A DNA stretch of 5,914 bases from Nitrococcus sp. (GTDB lineage: Bacteria; Pseudomonadota; Gammaproteobacteria; Nitrococcales; Nitrococcaceae), in the NCBI GenBank assembly GCA_030452365.1, contig JAKDMK010000168.1, forward strand, positions 1 through 5,914, given 5' to 3'. Below are positions 1-5,914 of this stretch, in pieces. Below the pieces are notes generated by a model that did not search any database, was not told where the DNA came from, and saw nothing but the letters and a program-made list of their open reading frames with translations. A program made the translations under genes and the position numbers. Within the stretch, counting starts at the first letter, position 1, and every line of letters starts with the position of its first letter.

Positions 1-62
1 ACAGCCGATCAGGCAAGGCGCGAGGAGAGAAGTTTGGTTGTTCCAAATGAACGACAAGCAAC
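1..62 (+). repeat. Copy of the dispersed repeat core, cut by the window edge
   Basis: These 62 bases match the reverse complement of 1356-1417, inside the MITE-like element downstream of smc, at 59 of 62 positions; the mismatches are at 8, 9 and 56. The stretch 11-55 is identical over 45 bases. A small hairpin (TTTGG, loop TTGTT, CCAAA) lies at 33-47 in the shared part. The copy starts about 90 bases beyond the zipA stop, and its left side may continue outside the window. I see no partner for the outer stem arm or terminal repeat to its right, so it is either a fragment or a shorter form of the element. Short reading frames crossing it, beginning VVPNER in both copies, come from the repeat itself and are not taken as genes. 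Confidence 0.85.
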
Positions 63-153
63 GCGAATGGCGCACCTTGGAATCGCGGCGAGGGCGCCGC
101 TCCCACGGGCTCTATGTACCGCCAGCATCAGCGCAACCATGCGGGGCGCGCGA
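63..153. other. Short spacer downstream of zipA, nothing recognised
   Basis: This stretch between the zipA stop codon and the repeat copy at 1-62 has no supported coding frame and no GC hairpin followed by a T-run. In many gammaproteobacteria ligA follows zipA directly. No ligA start is visible here, so whatever follows zipA lies beyond the window edge. Confidence 0.5.
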
Positions 154-1032
154 TCAACGGGCTTGGCGTGCCGCCAGATGTGCCCGCCGCCGGTATTCGA
201 GCAGATCCTCGCGGATATGCTCGATGGCCTGTTGGGTAAGGTCGCAGCGGCGCCCGTCGAGCAGATGACCTCCAAGCCGCTCGGCAACCTCGCGCGCGGT
301 GGCAAGCATCTGCTCGAAGGTAACGAGCCCATCGTAGGGACCTGGCAAACGCATGAAAAAAACCACCCCGGGGGTTTCAAAGCTAGCGATCTGCGCCATG
401 TCGAACCACCCGGGCTCGAGAATGTTGGCGGCGCTGAAAAGGGTGCTGGGATCGCTCGGTGTATCCAGCAAACGGTGGAAGATCTTGTGCTCACCGAGGT
501 GCATGCCAGCCGCCTCCAGCGCCTGCACCAGCTCCGGCCCCGAAAAGAAACCGCCCTCCGCCACCGCGACGAGATTGATTACGACGATTTTCTCCTCATC
601 CGGGCTCGTTGGCTTACCCTCCGGCTCACGTTTTACCTGCGGCTGCGGATTTCTCGCTCGGCTGCCAAACAACGCTGCCAACCGACCTTCTCGGCGTTCA
701 GATCGTTGGCTACCCGGCTGTTCAGGCACGCCCACTTCGTCGTTGCCGCGATTCGTGCGCGCCACGCTGCGCTCATCGGCCGCCATGGATTCGCCCGGCC
801 AATGCGGTCCACGAAGCTCCTCCTGGCGTTCGCTAATCAAGGAGTTCAGTTCGCTTAGCGACTCCTCGACATCCTCGTTCAGGAGCGAATCTTCGGCGAA
901 GGGATCTGGCTCGGTGCGCCGGCGCCGCCAAGGCGGCCCCTCATTGCGCCATTGCTGGACGCGGCCGTAACCATATACCAGCACAATGACCAGCAGACCC
1001 AAAATCAGCAATAGCCAGCGAAGCTCTTCCAT
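154..1032 (-). CDS. zipA: Cell division protein ZipA
   Basis: 292 residues. ZipA is an inner-membrane anchor that binds the C-terminal tail of FtsZ and stabilises the early division ring. The order of parts fits the family. A very short N-terminus precedes one hydrophobic membrane segment at residues 5-22 (WLLLILGLLVIVLVYGYG), followed by a basic stretch (WRRRR, 35-39). A charged, poorly conserved linker spans about 40-145. The FtsZ-binding ZipA_C domain spans about 147-283 and shows the family signatures GEHKIFHRL (180-188), LFSAANILEPGWF (198-210), TPGVVFFMRLP (220-230) and LGGHLLDGRR (253-262). E. coli ZipA is 328 residues; the difference lies mainly in the linker, which here is charged rather than Pro/Gln-rich. 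The chosen ATG places the membrane segment at the very N-terminus, as expected. The Shine-Dalgarno sequence is weak. It lies downstream of smc on the same strand, but a MITE-like element with a possible terminator separates them, so it may need its own promoter. Confidence 0.95.
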   Translation of the reverse strand: MEELRWLLLILGLLVIVLVYGYGRVQQWRNEGPPWRRRRTEPDPFAEDSLLNEDVEESLSELNSLISERQEELRGPHWPGESMAADERSVARTNRGNDEVGVPEQPGSQRSERREGRLAALFGSRARNPQPQVKREPEGKPTSPDEEKIVVINLVAVAEGGFFSGPELVQALEAAGMHLGEHKIFHRLLDTPSDPSTLFSAANILEPGWFDMAQIASFETPGVVFFMRLPGPYDGLVTFEQMLATAREVAERLGGHLLDGRRCDLTQQAIEHIREDLLEYRRRAHLAARQAR

Positions 1033-1067
1033 GCATACGTCCCAGTGACCTTAACCTTAGCATCCGC

Positions 1068-1084
1068 AGCCGCGACCGGCGGCT
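1068..1084 (-). other. Short GC hairpin in the zipA leader
   Basis: AGCCGC (1068-1073) and GCGGCT (1079-1084) form a perfect 6-bp stem with a 5-base loop, ending about 36 bases before the zipA start codon. No T-run follows on the minus strand, so it is not an intrinsic terminator. In a GC-rich sequence it could be chance or a minor leader structure. Confidence 0.3.
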
Positions 1085-1119
1085 AGGCGTTCTGACGAAA
1101 CGGTAATTCCATTAATTGG

Positions 1120-1130
1120 GAGGTAACCTC
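1120..1130. promoter_or_regulatory. Palindrome GAGGTAACCTC upstream of zipA
   Basis: This is an 11-base palindrome with 5-base arms and one central base, about 90 bases upstream of zipA. It lies next to AT-rich sequence (AATTCCATTAATT, 1105-1117). It may be an operator half of some kind, but no known regulator site is recognised. Confidence 0.25.
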
Positions 1131-1160
1131 AGCTAGGTACCCCCGTGAAACTTTACAGAC

Positions 1161-1173
1161 TGCACCCGGTGCA
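1161..1173. promoter_or_regulatory. Palindrome TGCACCCGGTGCA upstream of zipA
   Basis: This is a 13-base palindrome with perfect 6-base arms around a central C, 18 bases from the left terminal repeat of the MITE-like element and about 130 bases upstream of zipA. Its symmetry suggests a dimeric protein-binding site, but no family match is recognised and the function is inference only. Confidence 0.3.
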
Positions 1174-1191
1174 CGCGAAGCTCAAGCCCTA

Positions 1192-1214
1192 GGGCCTGTT
1201 CACATTCACCCACG
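1192..1214 (+). repeat. Left terminal inverted repeat of the MITE-like element
   Basis: These 23 bases, beginning GGGCCTGTTCAC, are the exact reverse complement of 1436-1458. Beyond it the similarity continues imperfectly (ACGCCGCG against GCGTCGCG). Confidence 0.9.
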
Positions 1215-1216
1215 AC

Positions 1217-1238
1217 GCCGCGCCGGCGGCTATTTTTT
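1217..1238 (+). terminator. Possible plus-strand intrinsic terminator in the element
   Basis: A 5-bp GC stem (GCCGC 1217-1221, GCGGC 1226-1230) with a 4-base loop is followed by TA and six Ts (1233-1238). The stem is short for a strong intrinsic terminator. It would act on transcripts entering the element from the zipA side, antisense to smc. It mirrors a similar structure on the other strand at 1307-1329. Confidence 0.4.
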
Positions 1239-1316
1239 CGCAAGACAAGGCGCCGCAAGCGCAGTTTAGCCCGGCTACATAAGCGAGCGGCAACACAGGA
1301 TTGCGGAAAAATAGCC
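1228..1316. repeat. Second nested inverted repeat, arms 1228-1243 and 1301-1316
   Basis: GGCTATTTTTTCGCAA at 1228-1243 pairs with TTGCGGAAAAATAGCC at 1301-1316, matching at 15 of 16 positions. The arms contain the T-runs of the two terminator-like structures, so the symmetry of the element also duplicates the termination signals on opposite strands. Confidence 0.8.
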
Positions 1317-1329
1317 CCGGCCCTCCGGG
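1307..1329 (-). terminator. Possible intrinsic terminator for smc, carried by the element
   Basis: Read on the minus strand, CCCGG, loop AGGG and CCGGG form a 5-bp GC stem (1316-1329), followed after GCTA by five Ts (1307-1311). It lies about 135 bases past the smc stop codon, in the orientation needed to end smc transcripts. The stem is short and the T-run is not immediately adjacent, so any termination would probably be partial. Confidence 0.4.
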
Positions 1330-1334
1330 TTGCG

Positions 1335-1421
1335 CCTAACAGCCGGCCACGCGGTGTTGCTCGTCGTTCATTTGGAACAACCAAACTTCTCTCCTCGCGC
1401 CTTGCCTGGCCGGCTGTTGGG
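1335..1421. repeat. Third nested inverted repeat enclosing the dispersed core
   Basis: The arms 1335-1349 (CCTAACAGCCGGCCA) and 1407-1421 (TGGCCGGCTGTTGGG) pair over 15 positions with one T-G wobble; the inner 12 are perfect. The enclosed sequence contains the reverse complement of the core found at 11-55, identical over 1363-1407. The small TTTGG/CCAAA hairpin of the core sits at the tip of this arm. Confidence 0.8.
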
Positions 1422-1435
1422 CAGCAACGCGACGC

Positions 1436-1458
1436 CGTGGGTGAATGTGAACAGGCCC
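1436..1458 (-). repeat. Right terminal inverted repeat of the MITE-like element
   Basis: This is the exact reverse complement of 1192-1214. Its outer end lies 5 bases from the smc stop codon (TGA, complement of 1464-1466), so the element joins the gene end almost directly. Confidence 0.9.
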
Positions 1459-1463
1459 CTTAC

Positions 1464-4400
1464 TCAAACTGCCGCCAGTTCAGCCGCTCGTGCTAAATCC
1501 ACGGCCACCAGCCTAGAGACTCCAGGCTCGTTCATGGTAATACCTAGAAGGTGGCTCGCCGCCTGCATGGTGGTCTTGTTATGGGTGATGATGATGAATT
1601 GTACCCTGCTGCTCTGCTCCCGGAGCATGTCGCAGAAGCGACCCACATTGGCCTCATCGAGCGGCGCATCCACCTCATCGAGCATACAGAACGGCGCTGG
1701 ATTCAACTCAAACAAGGCAAAGACCAGCGAAACCGCGGTCAGCGCCTTCTCGCCGCTCGAGAGCAGATGCAGGCTGGTGATCTTTTTGCCCGGCGGCCGG
1801 GCCATGATGGCAATCGCCGCCTCGAGCAGATCCTCGCCGCTGAGCTCGAGGTGAGCCTGCCCACCGCCAAAAAGTCGCGGGAAGAGCTCGCCCAGCCGTC
1901 GATCAACCTGCTCGAAGGTTTCCTTGAAGCGCCGCCGTGTTTCCTGATCGATGCGGCGGATGGCACGTTCCAAAGTGGCCAGCGCCGCGCTGAGATCGTC
2001 ATGCTGTGCGTCGAGGTAGCTCTTGCGCTGCTCCAACTCCCGACACTCGTCGATTGCCGCCAGGTTGACGGGCTCGAGCCGGCTAATCTGTTCCTGCAGC
2101 CGGTTCAGCGCCTGAGCACAAGCGGATTCGGTAAGCTCGGGATCCAATCCTGCTGTCAGCGCGTCCGGCTCGTAGCCCAGCTCACCGAGCTGTTCCAGTT
2201 GCGTTTGCAGCCGAATTTTCAGCTCGTGCGCTCGCAGCCGGACCGATTCCAGCGCTTCGCGCAGCTCCACCACTCGCTGAGCGTTCTCTACCCGCTGCGG
2301 CTCGAGCGCGCGCAGACCCTGCTCGGATTCGCTAAGCGCTCGGCGTGCCTGCGCCAGCCGCTCCTCCATTGTTACCCGCTCCTGCACGAGGCGCTGACGT
2401 TCTACCTCAAGGCCGCCCGCGGGCGTATCGAGCTCCGCTAACTGCGCCTTGAGCTCTGCATCCCGGGTCAAAAGCCGCTGGCGCTGCGCACAAAACCGAC
2501 CGACGGACTCCTCCAGTGCGGCGCGCGCAGTAGCAACGCTCTTTTCCTGCAAGCTCAGCTCATGGCGGTGCGCCTGGAGCTCATTGAAGCGCTCTTGCGC
2601 GGCTGCAAGCTGCACCTGCAAAGCCTGCCCCTCTTCCTTGAAGCACATGCGCTCGCGATCGAGTGCCTCGCCACGCACCAAGGCCTCCTGCAGAGCCTCG
2701 CGCGCGGTACAAATGGCCTGGGTGGTATCCTGACTTGCCGCGGCAATCTCTACGAGCTCCCGATCAATCTCCAAGCGCCGCTGGCCAATTTCACGCCGGC
2801 GCTCGCCGAGGCTATCTATGCGGGCTCGTACGCTTGCAAGCTCCCGCTGCCGATCGGCCAACTCCTCCCGCAGCGCCTCAAAAACTGGCTCTGCGTCCGT
2901 CAGATCCGAGCACAAGGTTCCATGCTCGGATTGCAAGGCCGCCAAGCGCTGCTGCCAGGCAGCCACCACGGCACGCAGCGCCTCTAACTCCCGCTCACGC
3001 GCGAGAACGCCAGACGTGGGGCTATTGGCGCCATACACGCGAGCCCAACGCCGGCCTAGCCAGACACCCTCAGGCGTAACGACTGATTCATGCGTATCGA
3101 GGCCAACGGCCAAGTTGCGGGCTGCATCAAGATCATCGACGCAGTAGACATGACCGAGCAGGTCGTCCAGAGCCCAGGGTGCGCTCACCTTGTCGCGCAG
3201 CGCCGGAGCAAGGGCGAGCTTCGGGCGCGCAGGCGTTGGGGCAGAACACGGGTTGAACAACATCACTGTCCCCATACAGGGCGGACTTAGAGGTTCACCG
3301 GCTGTGTCGGCTCTTTCCGTCACGATTGCGTGCAGCGCGCAGCCGAGCACCGTCTCAAGCGCATGCTCCCAACCAGGCTCGACATCGAGCGACTGCGACA
3401 ACCGCCGCTCGCCATCGAGCCCCGCACCATCGAGCCAGGCCCTGAGCGTTTCGTCCTCGCCCAAGGCCGCTTGCTGGATCGTCTCGAGCGAGGCGAGTCG
3501 AGCTCGATCGCGATGCAGTGCCGCGCGAATTTCCGCCACCCCATCGGTCGATTGGCTTATCCGCGCACGCAGTTCACCGATCTGGGCCTGTTGCTCCCGG
3601 TGGCGTTCCTGCAGCTCATCAAGTTCCTCAAGCAACCCATGCTCGCGCTCGATCCGTCGCTCCAGCTCCGCTTGTGGGTCTTCGCGAATCAGCCGCTCGC
3701 CTTCCTCCTGCAACCGCTCGCTGCGCTCGCTGCGCTCACGCGCTCGCTGCTCGAGCTGCTCGATGCGCGCACGCTCGACCTGGACGATGCGCACCGGCTG
3801 CGCGGCCTCATTGCTTAACCACTCCCAGCGCGCGCGCCACTCCTCGATCCGGCTCTGCTTCGATTCGACGGCCTCCCGCGCTACCGTCTCGGCCGCAACC
3901 GCCTCTGTAATCGCCAGCCCCAGCTCCTGCAGCCGCGATTGTAGCTGCACTTGTTTATCCCGGTCCTGAGCGACATTGCGCTCGATTTCGAGCAGCGTCT
4001 CGCGGGTTCGCGCCAGCTCTTGTCGGCTCGTCTCACACAGCTCTCGACAGTGCTGTATCTGCTGCTCGACGCGGGCAATCTCGCTGCCAATCGCATAACA
4101 GCGAGCGTGAATGTCATTGACGCGCTCGTTGCACTCAGCGCAACCGGCACGCTGATTCTCGATCTTACGCTCCAAATCGCCTTGTTGAGCAAGCTCCGCC
4201 GCAAGGTTGTCCTCGTGCACCGCCGTCTCGTGGCGCTCGCGCTGCTGCTCACTATGCAGAATCTTCAGCTTGAGCGCATAAAGATGGGCCTGGCGTTCGC
4301 GCAGCTTGCTCTTCAATGCCCGGTAGCGCTCGGCTGCCTGCGCCTGACGTTTGAGCTTATCGAGCTGACGCGCGAGCTCGCTGCGAATATCGTCTAAGCG

Positions 4401-4976
4401 CGCCAGGTTTTCCAGGGTATCGAGCATCCGGCGCTCGGTCTCCTTGCGCCGCTCTCTGTAGAGCGAGATCCCGGCTGCCTCCTCCAGATGCGCCCGTAGC
4501 TCTTCCGGACGTGCCTCGATAATGCGCGCGATCATACTTTGTTCGATAAGGGAATAACTGCGCGGCCCAAGGCCAGTACCGAGAAAGACATCGGTGATAT
4601 CGCGACGCCGGCAGCGGGTGCCATTGAAGTAATAAGTCGATTGCCCCTCGCGATTGACCTGACGACGCACTGAGATCTCGCTGTAAGCCGCATATTTACC
4701 ACCGACCGCGGCATCCACATTGTCAAAGACGAGCTCTATGGAAGCCACACCCACCGGCTTGCGAGAATCGGAGCCATTGAAAATGACATCCACCATGGAT
4801 TCGCCGCGCAGATATTTCGCCGAGCTCTCACCCATGACCCAGCGCACGGCATCGATGATATTGGACTTGCCGCAGCCGTTGGGGCCCACGATACCCATGA
4901 TAGTACCCGGCAAGGAGATGGTGGTTGGCTCCACGAAGGACTTGAAGCCAGCCAATGTGATCTTGCTAAGACGCAT
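1464..4976 (-). CDS. smc: Chromosome segregation ATPase SMC
   Basis: 1170 residues, the usual length for bacterial SMC. SMC dimers, with ScpA and ScpB, form the condensin-like ring that organises DNA and helps separate sister chromosomes. The N-terminal ATPase half begins [14 protein letters not shown], with the Walker A motif GPNGCGKSN at residues 31-39 and the conserved [16 protein letters not shown] at 131-146. A long coiled-coil arm rich in Arg, Glu, Gln and Leu runs from about 170 to 505. The hinge spans about 520-660 ([14 protein letters not shown], 532-545; [20 protein letters not shown], 648-667). The returning arm runs to about 1010. The C-terminal ATPase half carries the signature [10 protein letters not shown] (1072-1081) and Walker B with its catalytic glutamate, [12 protein letters not shown] (1096-1107), then ITHNKTTM. 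All key motifs are intact with no frameshift. The start ATG gives the canonical N-terminus; only a weak GGA precedes it. The gene is divergent from queF. The scpA and scpB genes are not in the window. Confidence 0.98.
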   Translation of the reverse strand: MRLSKITLAGFKSFVEPTTISLPGTIMGIVGPNGCGKSNIIDAVRWVMGESSAKYLRGESMVDVIFNGSDSRKPVGVASIELVFDNVDAAVGGKYAAYSEISVRRQVNREGQSTYYFNGTRCRRRDITDVFLGTGLGPRSYSLIEQSMIARIIEARPEELRAHLEEAAGISLYRERRKETERRMLDTLENLARLDDIRSELARQLDKLKRQAQAAERYRALKSKLRERQAHLYALKLKILHSEQQRERHETAVHEDNLAAELAQQGDLERKIENQRAGCAECNERVNDIHARCYAIGSEIARVEQQIQHCRELCETSRQELARTRETLLEIERNVAQDRDKQVQLQSRLQELGLAITEAVAAETVAREAVESKQSRIEEWRARWEWLSNEAAQPVRIVQVERARIEQLEQRARERSERSERLQEEGERLIREDPQAELERRIEREHGLLEELDELQERHREQQAQIGELRARISQSTDGVAEIRAALHRDRARLASLETIQQAALGEDETLRAWLDGAGLDGERRLSQSLDVEPGWEHALETVLGCALHAIVTERADTAGEPLSPPCMGTVMLFNPCSAPTPARPKLALAPALRDKVSAPWALDDLLGHVYCVDDLDAARNLAVGLDTHESVVTPEGVWLGRRWARVYGANSPTSGVLARERELEALRAVVAAWQQRLAALQSEHGTLCSDLTDAEPVFEALREELADRQRELASVRARIDSLGERRREIGQRRLEIDRELVEIAAASQDTTQAICTAREALQEALVRGEALDRERMCFKEEGQALQVQLAAAQERFNELQAHRHELSLQEKSVATARAALEESVGRFCAQRQRLLTRDAELKAQLAELDTPAGGLEVERQRLVQERVTMEERLAQARRALSESEQGLRALEPQRVENAQRVVELREALESVRLRAHELKIRLQTQLEQLGELGYEPDALTAGLDPELTESACAQALNRLQEQISRLEPVNLAAIDECRELEQRKSYLDAQHDDLSAALATLERAIRRIDQETRRRFKETFEQVDRRLGELFPRLFGGGQAHLELSGEDLLEAAIAIMARPPGKKITSLHLLSSGEKALTAVSLVFALFELNPAPFCMLDEVDAPLDEANVGRFCDMLREQSSRVQFIIITHNKTTMQAASHLLGITMNEPGVSRLVAVDLARAAELAAV

Positions 4977-5075
4977 TGTATTCCATCGATTGTTTGCCAG
5001 CGTCCGCGACCAACCCTTGGCCGATCAGCGAGCGCTTTCGCCCCCACCGCCGCAAAACACACTCAGGCGCAATCC

Positions 5076-5104
5076 TGGTCTCGGGCCAACACCAAGGGTA
5101 CAAT
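5076..5104 (+). promoter_or_regulatory. Possible sigma-70 promoter of queF
   Basis: A near-consensus -10 box, TACAAT, lies at 5099-5104, with a weak -35 candidate TGGTCT at 5076-5081 and a 17-base spacer. Transcription would begin near 5111 and leave a leader of about 30 bases, a reasonable length for queF. The -35 match is poor (3 of 6), so the call rests mainly on the -10 box and the position. Confidence 0.35.
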
Positions 5105-5132
5105 TCGCTTTTGTCAAACTATATGGTGCTGT

Positions 5133-5136
5133 GGAG
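5133..5136 (+). promoter_or_regulatory. Ribosome binding site deciding the queF start
   Basis: GGAG ends 4 bases before the ATG at 5141. It favours that start over the in-frame ATGs at 5123 and 4976. The latter would add 55 residues unlike QueF and would overlap the smc start. Confidence 0.6.
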
Positions 5137-5140
5137 AGTC

Positions 5141-5530
5141 ATGACCACGAAACCGAATCCGGTATTGGTCACGTTTCCCAATCCGCAGCCGGATCGTGAC
5201 TATACACTCCATATTCGTATCCCTGAGTTTACCTGCCTGTGCCCGAAGACTGGTCAACCTGATTTCGCGACTCTCTACATTGACTACGTGCCGGATCAAC
5301 ATTGTGTAGAGCTCAAATCACTCAAGCAATATATCGGCTCCTACCGTGACGAGGGGGCTTTTCACGAGGCCGTGACCAACCGTATTCTCTCCGACCTGAT
5401 CAACGCGCTCGCGCCGCGTTTTGCGCGGCTCACTGCTGAATTTAACGTAAGAGGCGGCATCTATACCACCGCCGTGGCGGAGCACCGCCAGCCGGGCTGG
5501 CAGCCGCCGCCGCCGATTCACTTACCATGA
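5141..5530 (+). CDS. queF: NADPH-dependent 7-cyano-7-deazaguanine reductase, QueF type I
   Basis: 129 residues. QueF reduces the nitrile of preQ0 to the aminomethyl group of preQ1 with two NADPH (EC 1.7.1.13), a cytosolic step of queuosine tRNA modification. The protein is the short single-domain form like Bacillus subtilis QueF, not the two-domain enterobacterial form. The hallmark [14 protein letters not shown] lies at residues 29-42. By alignment with the B. subtilis enzyme, Cys34 is the catalytic thiol, Asp41 the general acid, and His75-Glu76 in the FHE motif contact the substrate. The QueF motif [16 protein letters not shown] (57-72), which is linked to NADPH binding, is also present, with Leu at the position where B. 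subtilis has Ser (ESKSLK). RGGIYT and a Pro-rich tail end the protein. The start is chosen by the GGAG at 5133. It is divergent from smc; no other queuosine gene is visible. Confidence 0.96.
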   Translation: MTTKPNPVLVTFPNPQPDRDYTLHIRIPEFTCLCPKTGQPDFATLYIDYVPDQHCVELKSLKQYIGSYRDEGAFHEAVTNRILSDLINALAPRFARLTAEFNVRGGIYTTAVAEHRQPGWQPPPPIHLP

Positions 5531-5658
5531 GCCCGTAGTCTTGCGGCCCGCCGCGTTGTTGCTCATGACAAGCGCGCAACGGCACCTTTGTGACGAGTGA
5601 CGAGTGACAAGTGACGAGTGACGGTGATCCATTAGTGTAACGCGAAATTAAGCAAGTT
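5531..5658. other. queF-cysZ intergenic region
   Basis: These 128 bases contain a heptanucleotide tandem repeat (5590-5623) and only poor hairpins. GCGG/CCGC at 5543-5554 and CGTTG/CAACG at 5554-5581 are weak and lack a real T-run. No clear terminator for queF or promoter for cysZ can be named. cysZ could be co-transcribed with queF, although a 128-base gap makes that less certain. Confidence 0.5.
5590..5623 (+). repeat. Heptanucleotide tandem repeat, unit GTGACGA
   Basis: Nearly five units occur head to tail: GTGACGA twice, GTGACAA once, GTGACGA once, then a partial GTGACG, followed by GTGAT, which may be a decayed sixth unit. It lies 36 bases upstream of the cysZ start. Such 7-base direct repeats are found between genes in various bacteria and may vary in copy number by slippage. 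Confidence 0.85.
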
Positions 5659-5914
5659 ATGTTTACCGACTTTCTGCGCGGTATCGCCTATATCCCACGG
5701 GGATTCAGCCTCCTAACCGCTCCGGGATTGCGGCGCTTCGTCTTGTTGCCGATCACGATCAATGTGCTGGTGTTCGCCGCTCTGCTCTGGTGGGGAGCCG
5801 AGTGGTTCCATGCGCTTCTGATGTGGCTACTGCCCACGGCCACCCCGCCGGAACACACCGGCGTATTCGCTCAGATACTGAATTTTCTGGAAGGAGCAAT
5901 ACGATGGGTGCTCT
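5659..5914 (+). CDS. cysZ: Sulfate transporter CysZ, 5' part only
   Basis: The first 85 residues are present; the gene continues past the window edge, and the family is about 250 residues long. CysZ is an inner-membrane protein that imports sulfate for the assimilatory route to cysteine. The N-terminus MFTDFLRGIAYIPRGFSLL followed by PGLRRFVLLPITIN (22-35) matches the conserved CysZ pattern, in E. coli PGIRRFVILPLLVN. A hydrophobic segment at about 27-46 is the first membrane helix, followed by the amphipathic WFHALLMWLLP. The ATG at 5659 gives the expected family N-terminus; the ribosome binding site is poor. In E. coli cysZ is the divergent neighbour of zipA; here it remains divergent from zipA with smc and queF between. 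Because only a third is visible, integrity cannot be judged, and the broader EI24/CysZ family cannot be fully excluded. Confidence 0.87.
   Translation, partial: MFTDFLRGIAYIPRGFSLLTAPGLRRFVLLPITINVLVFAALLWWGAEWFHALLMWLLPTATPPEHTGVFAQILNFLEGAIRWVL

Larger units (their letters stand above)
1192..1458. mobile_element. MITE-like non-autonomous element, 267 bp
   Basis: The ends are perfect 23-bp terminal inverted repeats at 1192-1214 and 1436-1458 (outer bases GGGCCTGTTCACATTC), with an imperfect continuation inward. Two further inverted repeats are nested inside, 1228-1243 with 1301-1316 and 1335-1349 with 1407-1421, so a single strand could fold into a three-way-junction shape. No transposase or other credible reading frame is present, so mobilisation would have to come from an enzyme encoded elsewhere. 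The size, terminal repeats and lack of coding fit a MITE. No convincing target-site duplication is seen; the flanks share at most TA (1190-1191 and 1461-1462) if the ends are unequal by a couple of bases. The internal core (1356-1417) recurs at 1-62, so the repeat is dispersed. The transposase family is not identified. Confidence 0.85.
4977..5140. other. Divergent smc-queF intergenic region
   Basis: These 164 bases must hold the start signals for both genes unless transcription comes from further away. A possible queF promoter lies near 5076-5104. On the minus strand a perfect TTGACA occurs at 5112-5117, but no acceptable -10 box follows at 16-18 bases, so no smc promoter is called. No preQ1 riboswitch fold is recognised before queF. 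Confidence 0.5.

Noticed and set aside
34..858. Plus-strand open frame of 274 codons opposite zipA
   Set aside because: It is antisense to a clear ZipA, starts inside the repeat with a TTG, and shows no recognisable domain. Long antisense frames are expected in GC-rich coding sequence.
1133..1384. Minus-strand open frame of 83 codons across the MITE-like element
   Set aside because: It spans terminal and internal repeats and shares only the repeat-derived VVPNER start with the copy at window position 34. The translation is low-complexity and Arg-rich, with no domain.
1551..2441. Plus-strand open frame of 296 codons opposite the 3' part of smc
   Set aside because: It lies wholly antisense to conserved SMC sequence, and its Leu/Arg/Gln-rich composition mirrors the coiled coil read backwards. 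No independent evidence of coding.
5112..5117. smc promoter from a perfect minus-strand TTGACA
   Set aside because: The hexamers at 16-18 bases downstream (TTGGTG, TGGTGT, GGTGTT) are poor -10 boxes, so the -35 match alone is not enough.
4976..5140. Longer QueF starting at 4976 or 5123
   Set aside because: The extra residues do not resemble QueF, the 4976 start overlaps the smc start, and the GGAG at 5133 supports 5141.
5040..5140. preQ1 riboswitch upstream of queF
   Set aside because: I see no matching hairpin with a C-rich loop followed by an A-rich tail, and the leader from the likely promoter is only about 30 bases.
5543..5583. Intrinsic terminator after queF
   Set aside because: The possible stems are 4-5 bp, interrupted, and not followed by a T-run.
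5590..5623. CRISPR-like array
   Set aside because: The repeats are 7 bases long, directly abutting and without spacers, so this is a simple tandem repeat.

Overview
The window looks like a stretch of gammaproteobacterial chromosome, GC-rich by eye, holding four housekeeping genes. ZipA is a division protein essentially confined to Gammaproteobacteria. Its pairing with a canonical SMC, rather than the MukBEF of enterics, points to a non-enteric lineage; the exact order cannot be fixed from this sequence.

Layout. Positions 1-62 carry one copy of a dispersed repeat and 63-153 show nothing recognisable. zipA lies at 154-1032 and smc at 1464-4976, both on the minus strand in the order smc then zipA. 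The 431-base gap between them is mostly filled by a 267-base MITE-like element (1192-1458), whose end lies 5 bases past the smc stop codon. The remaining 159 bases of the gap are the zipA leader, with a few short palindromes. smc is divergent from queF (5141-5530, plus strand) across a 164-base gap with a possible queF promoter. After queF comes a 128-base gap with a heptanucleotide tandem repeat, then the 5' part of cysZ (5659 to the window end, plus strand).

How the genes relate. SMC organises and helps segregate the chromosome, and ZipA anchors FtsZ to the membrane, so the minus-strand pair serves chromosome segregation and cell division. QueF makes the preQ1 precursor of the queuosine tRNA modification. 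CysZ is a sulfate importer for cysteine synthesis. zipA and cysZ are divergent neighbours in E. coli; here they are still divergent but separated by smc and queF (family knowledge plus inference).

The most notable feature is the MITE-like element. It has 23-bp perfect terminal inverted repeats, two further nested inverted repeats, and two inward-pointing terminator-like hairpins, one per strand. Its core recurs in inverted orientation on the far side of zipA, so zipA is bracketed by a 45-bp perfect inverted repeat. I found no previously undescribed multi-gene system; the protein-coding content is ordinary.
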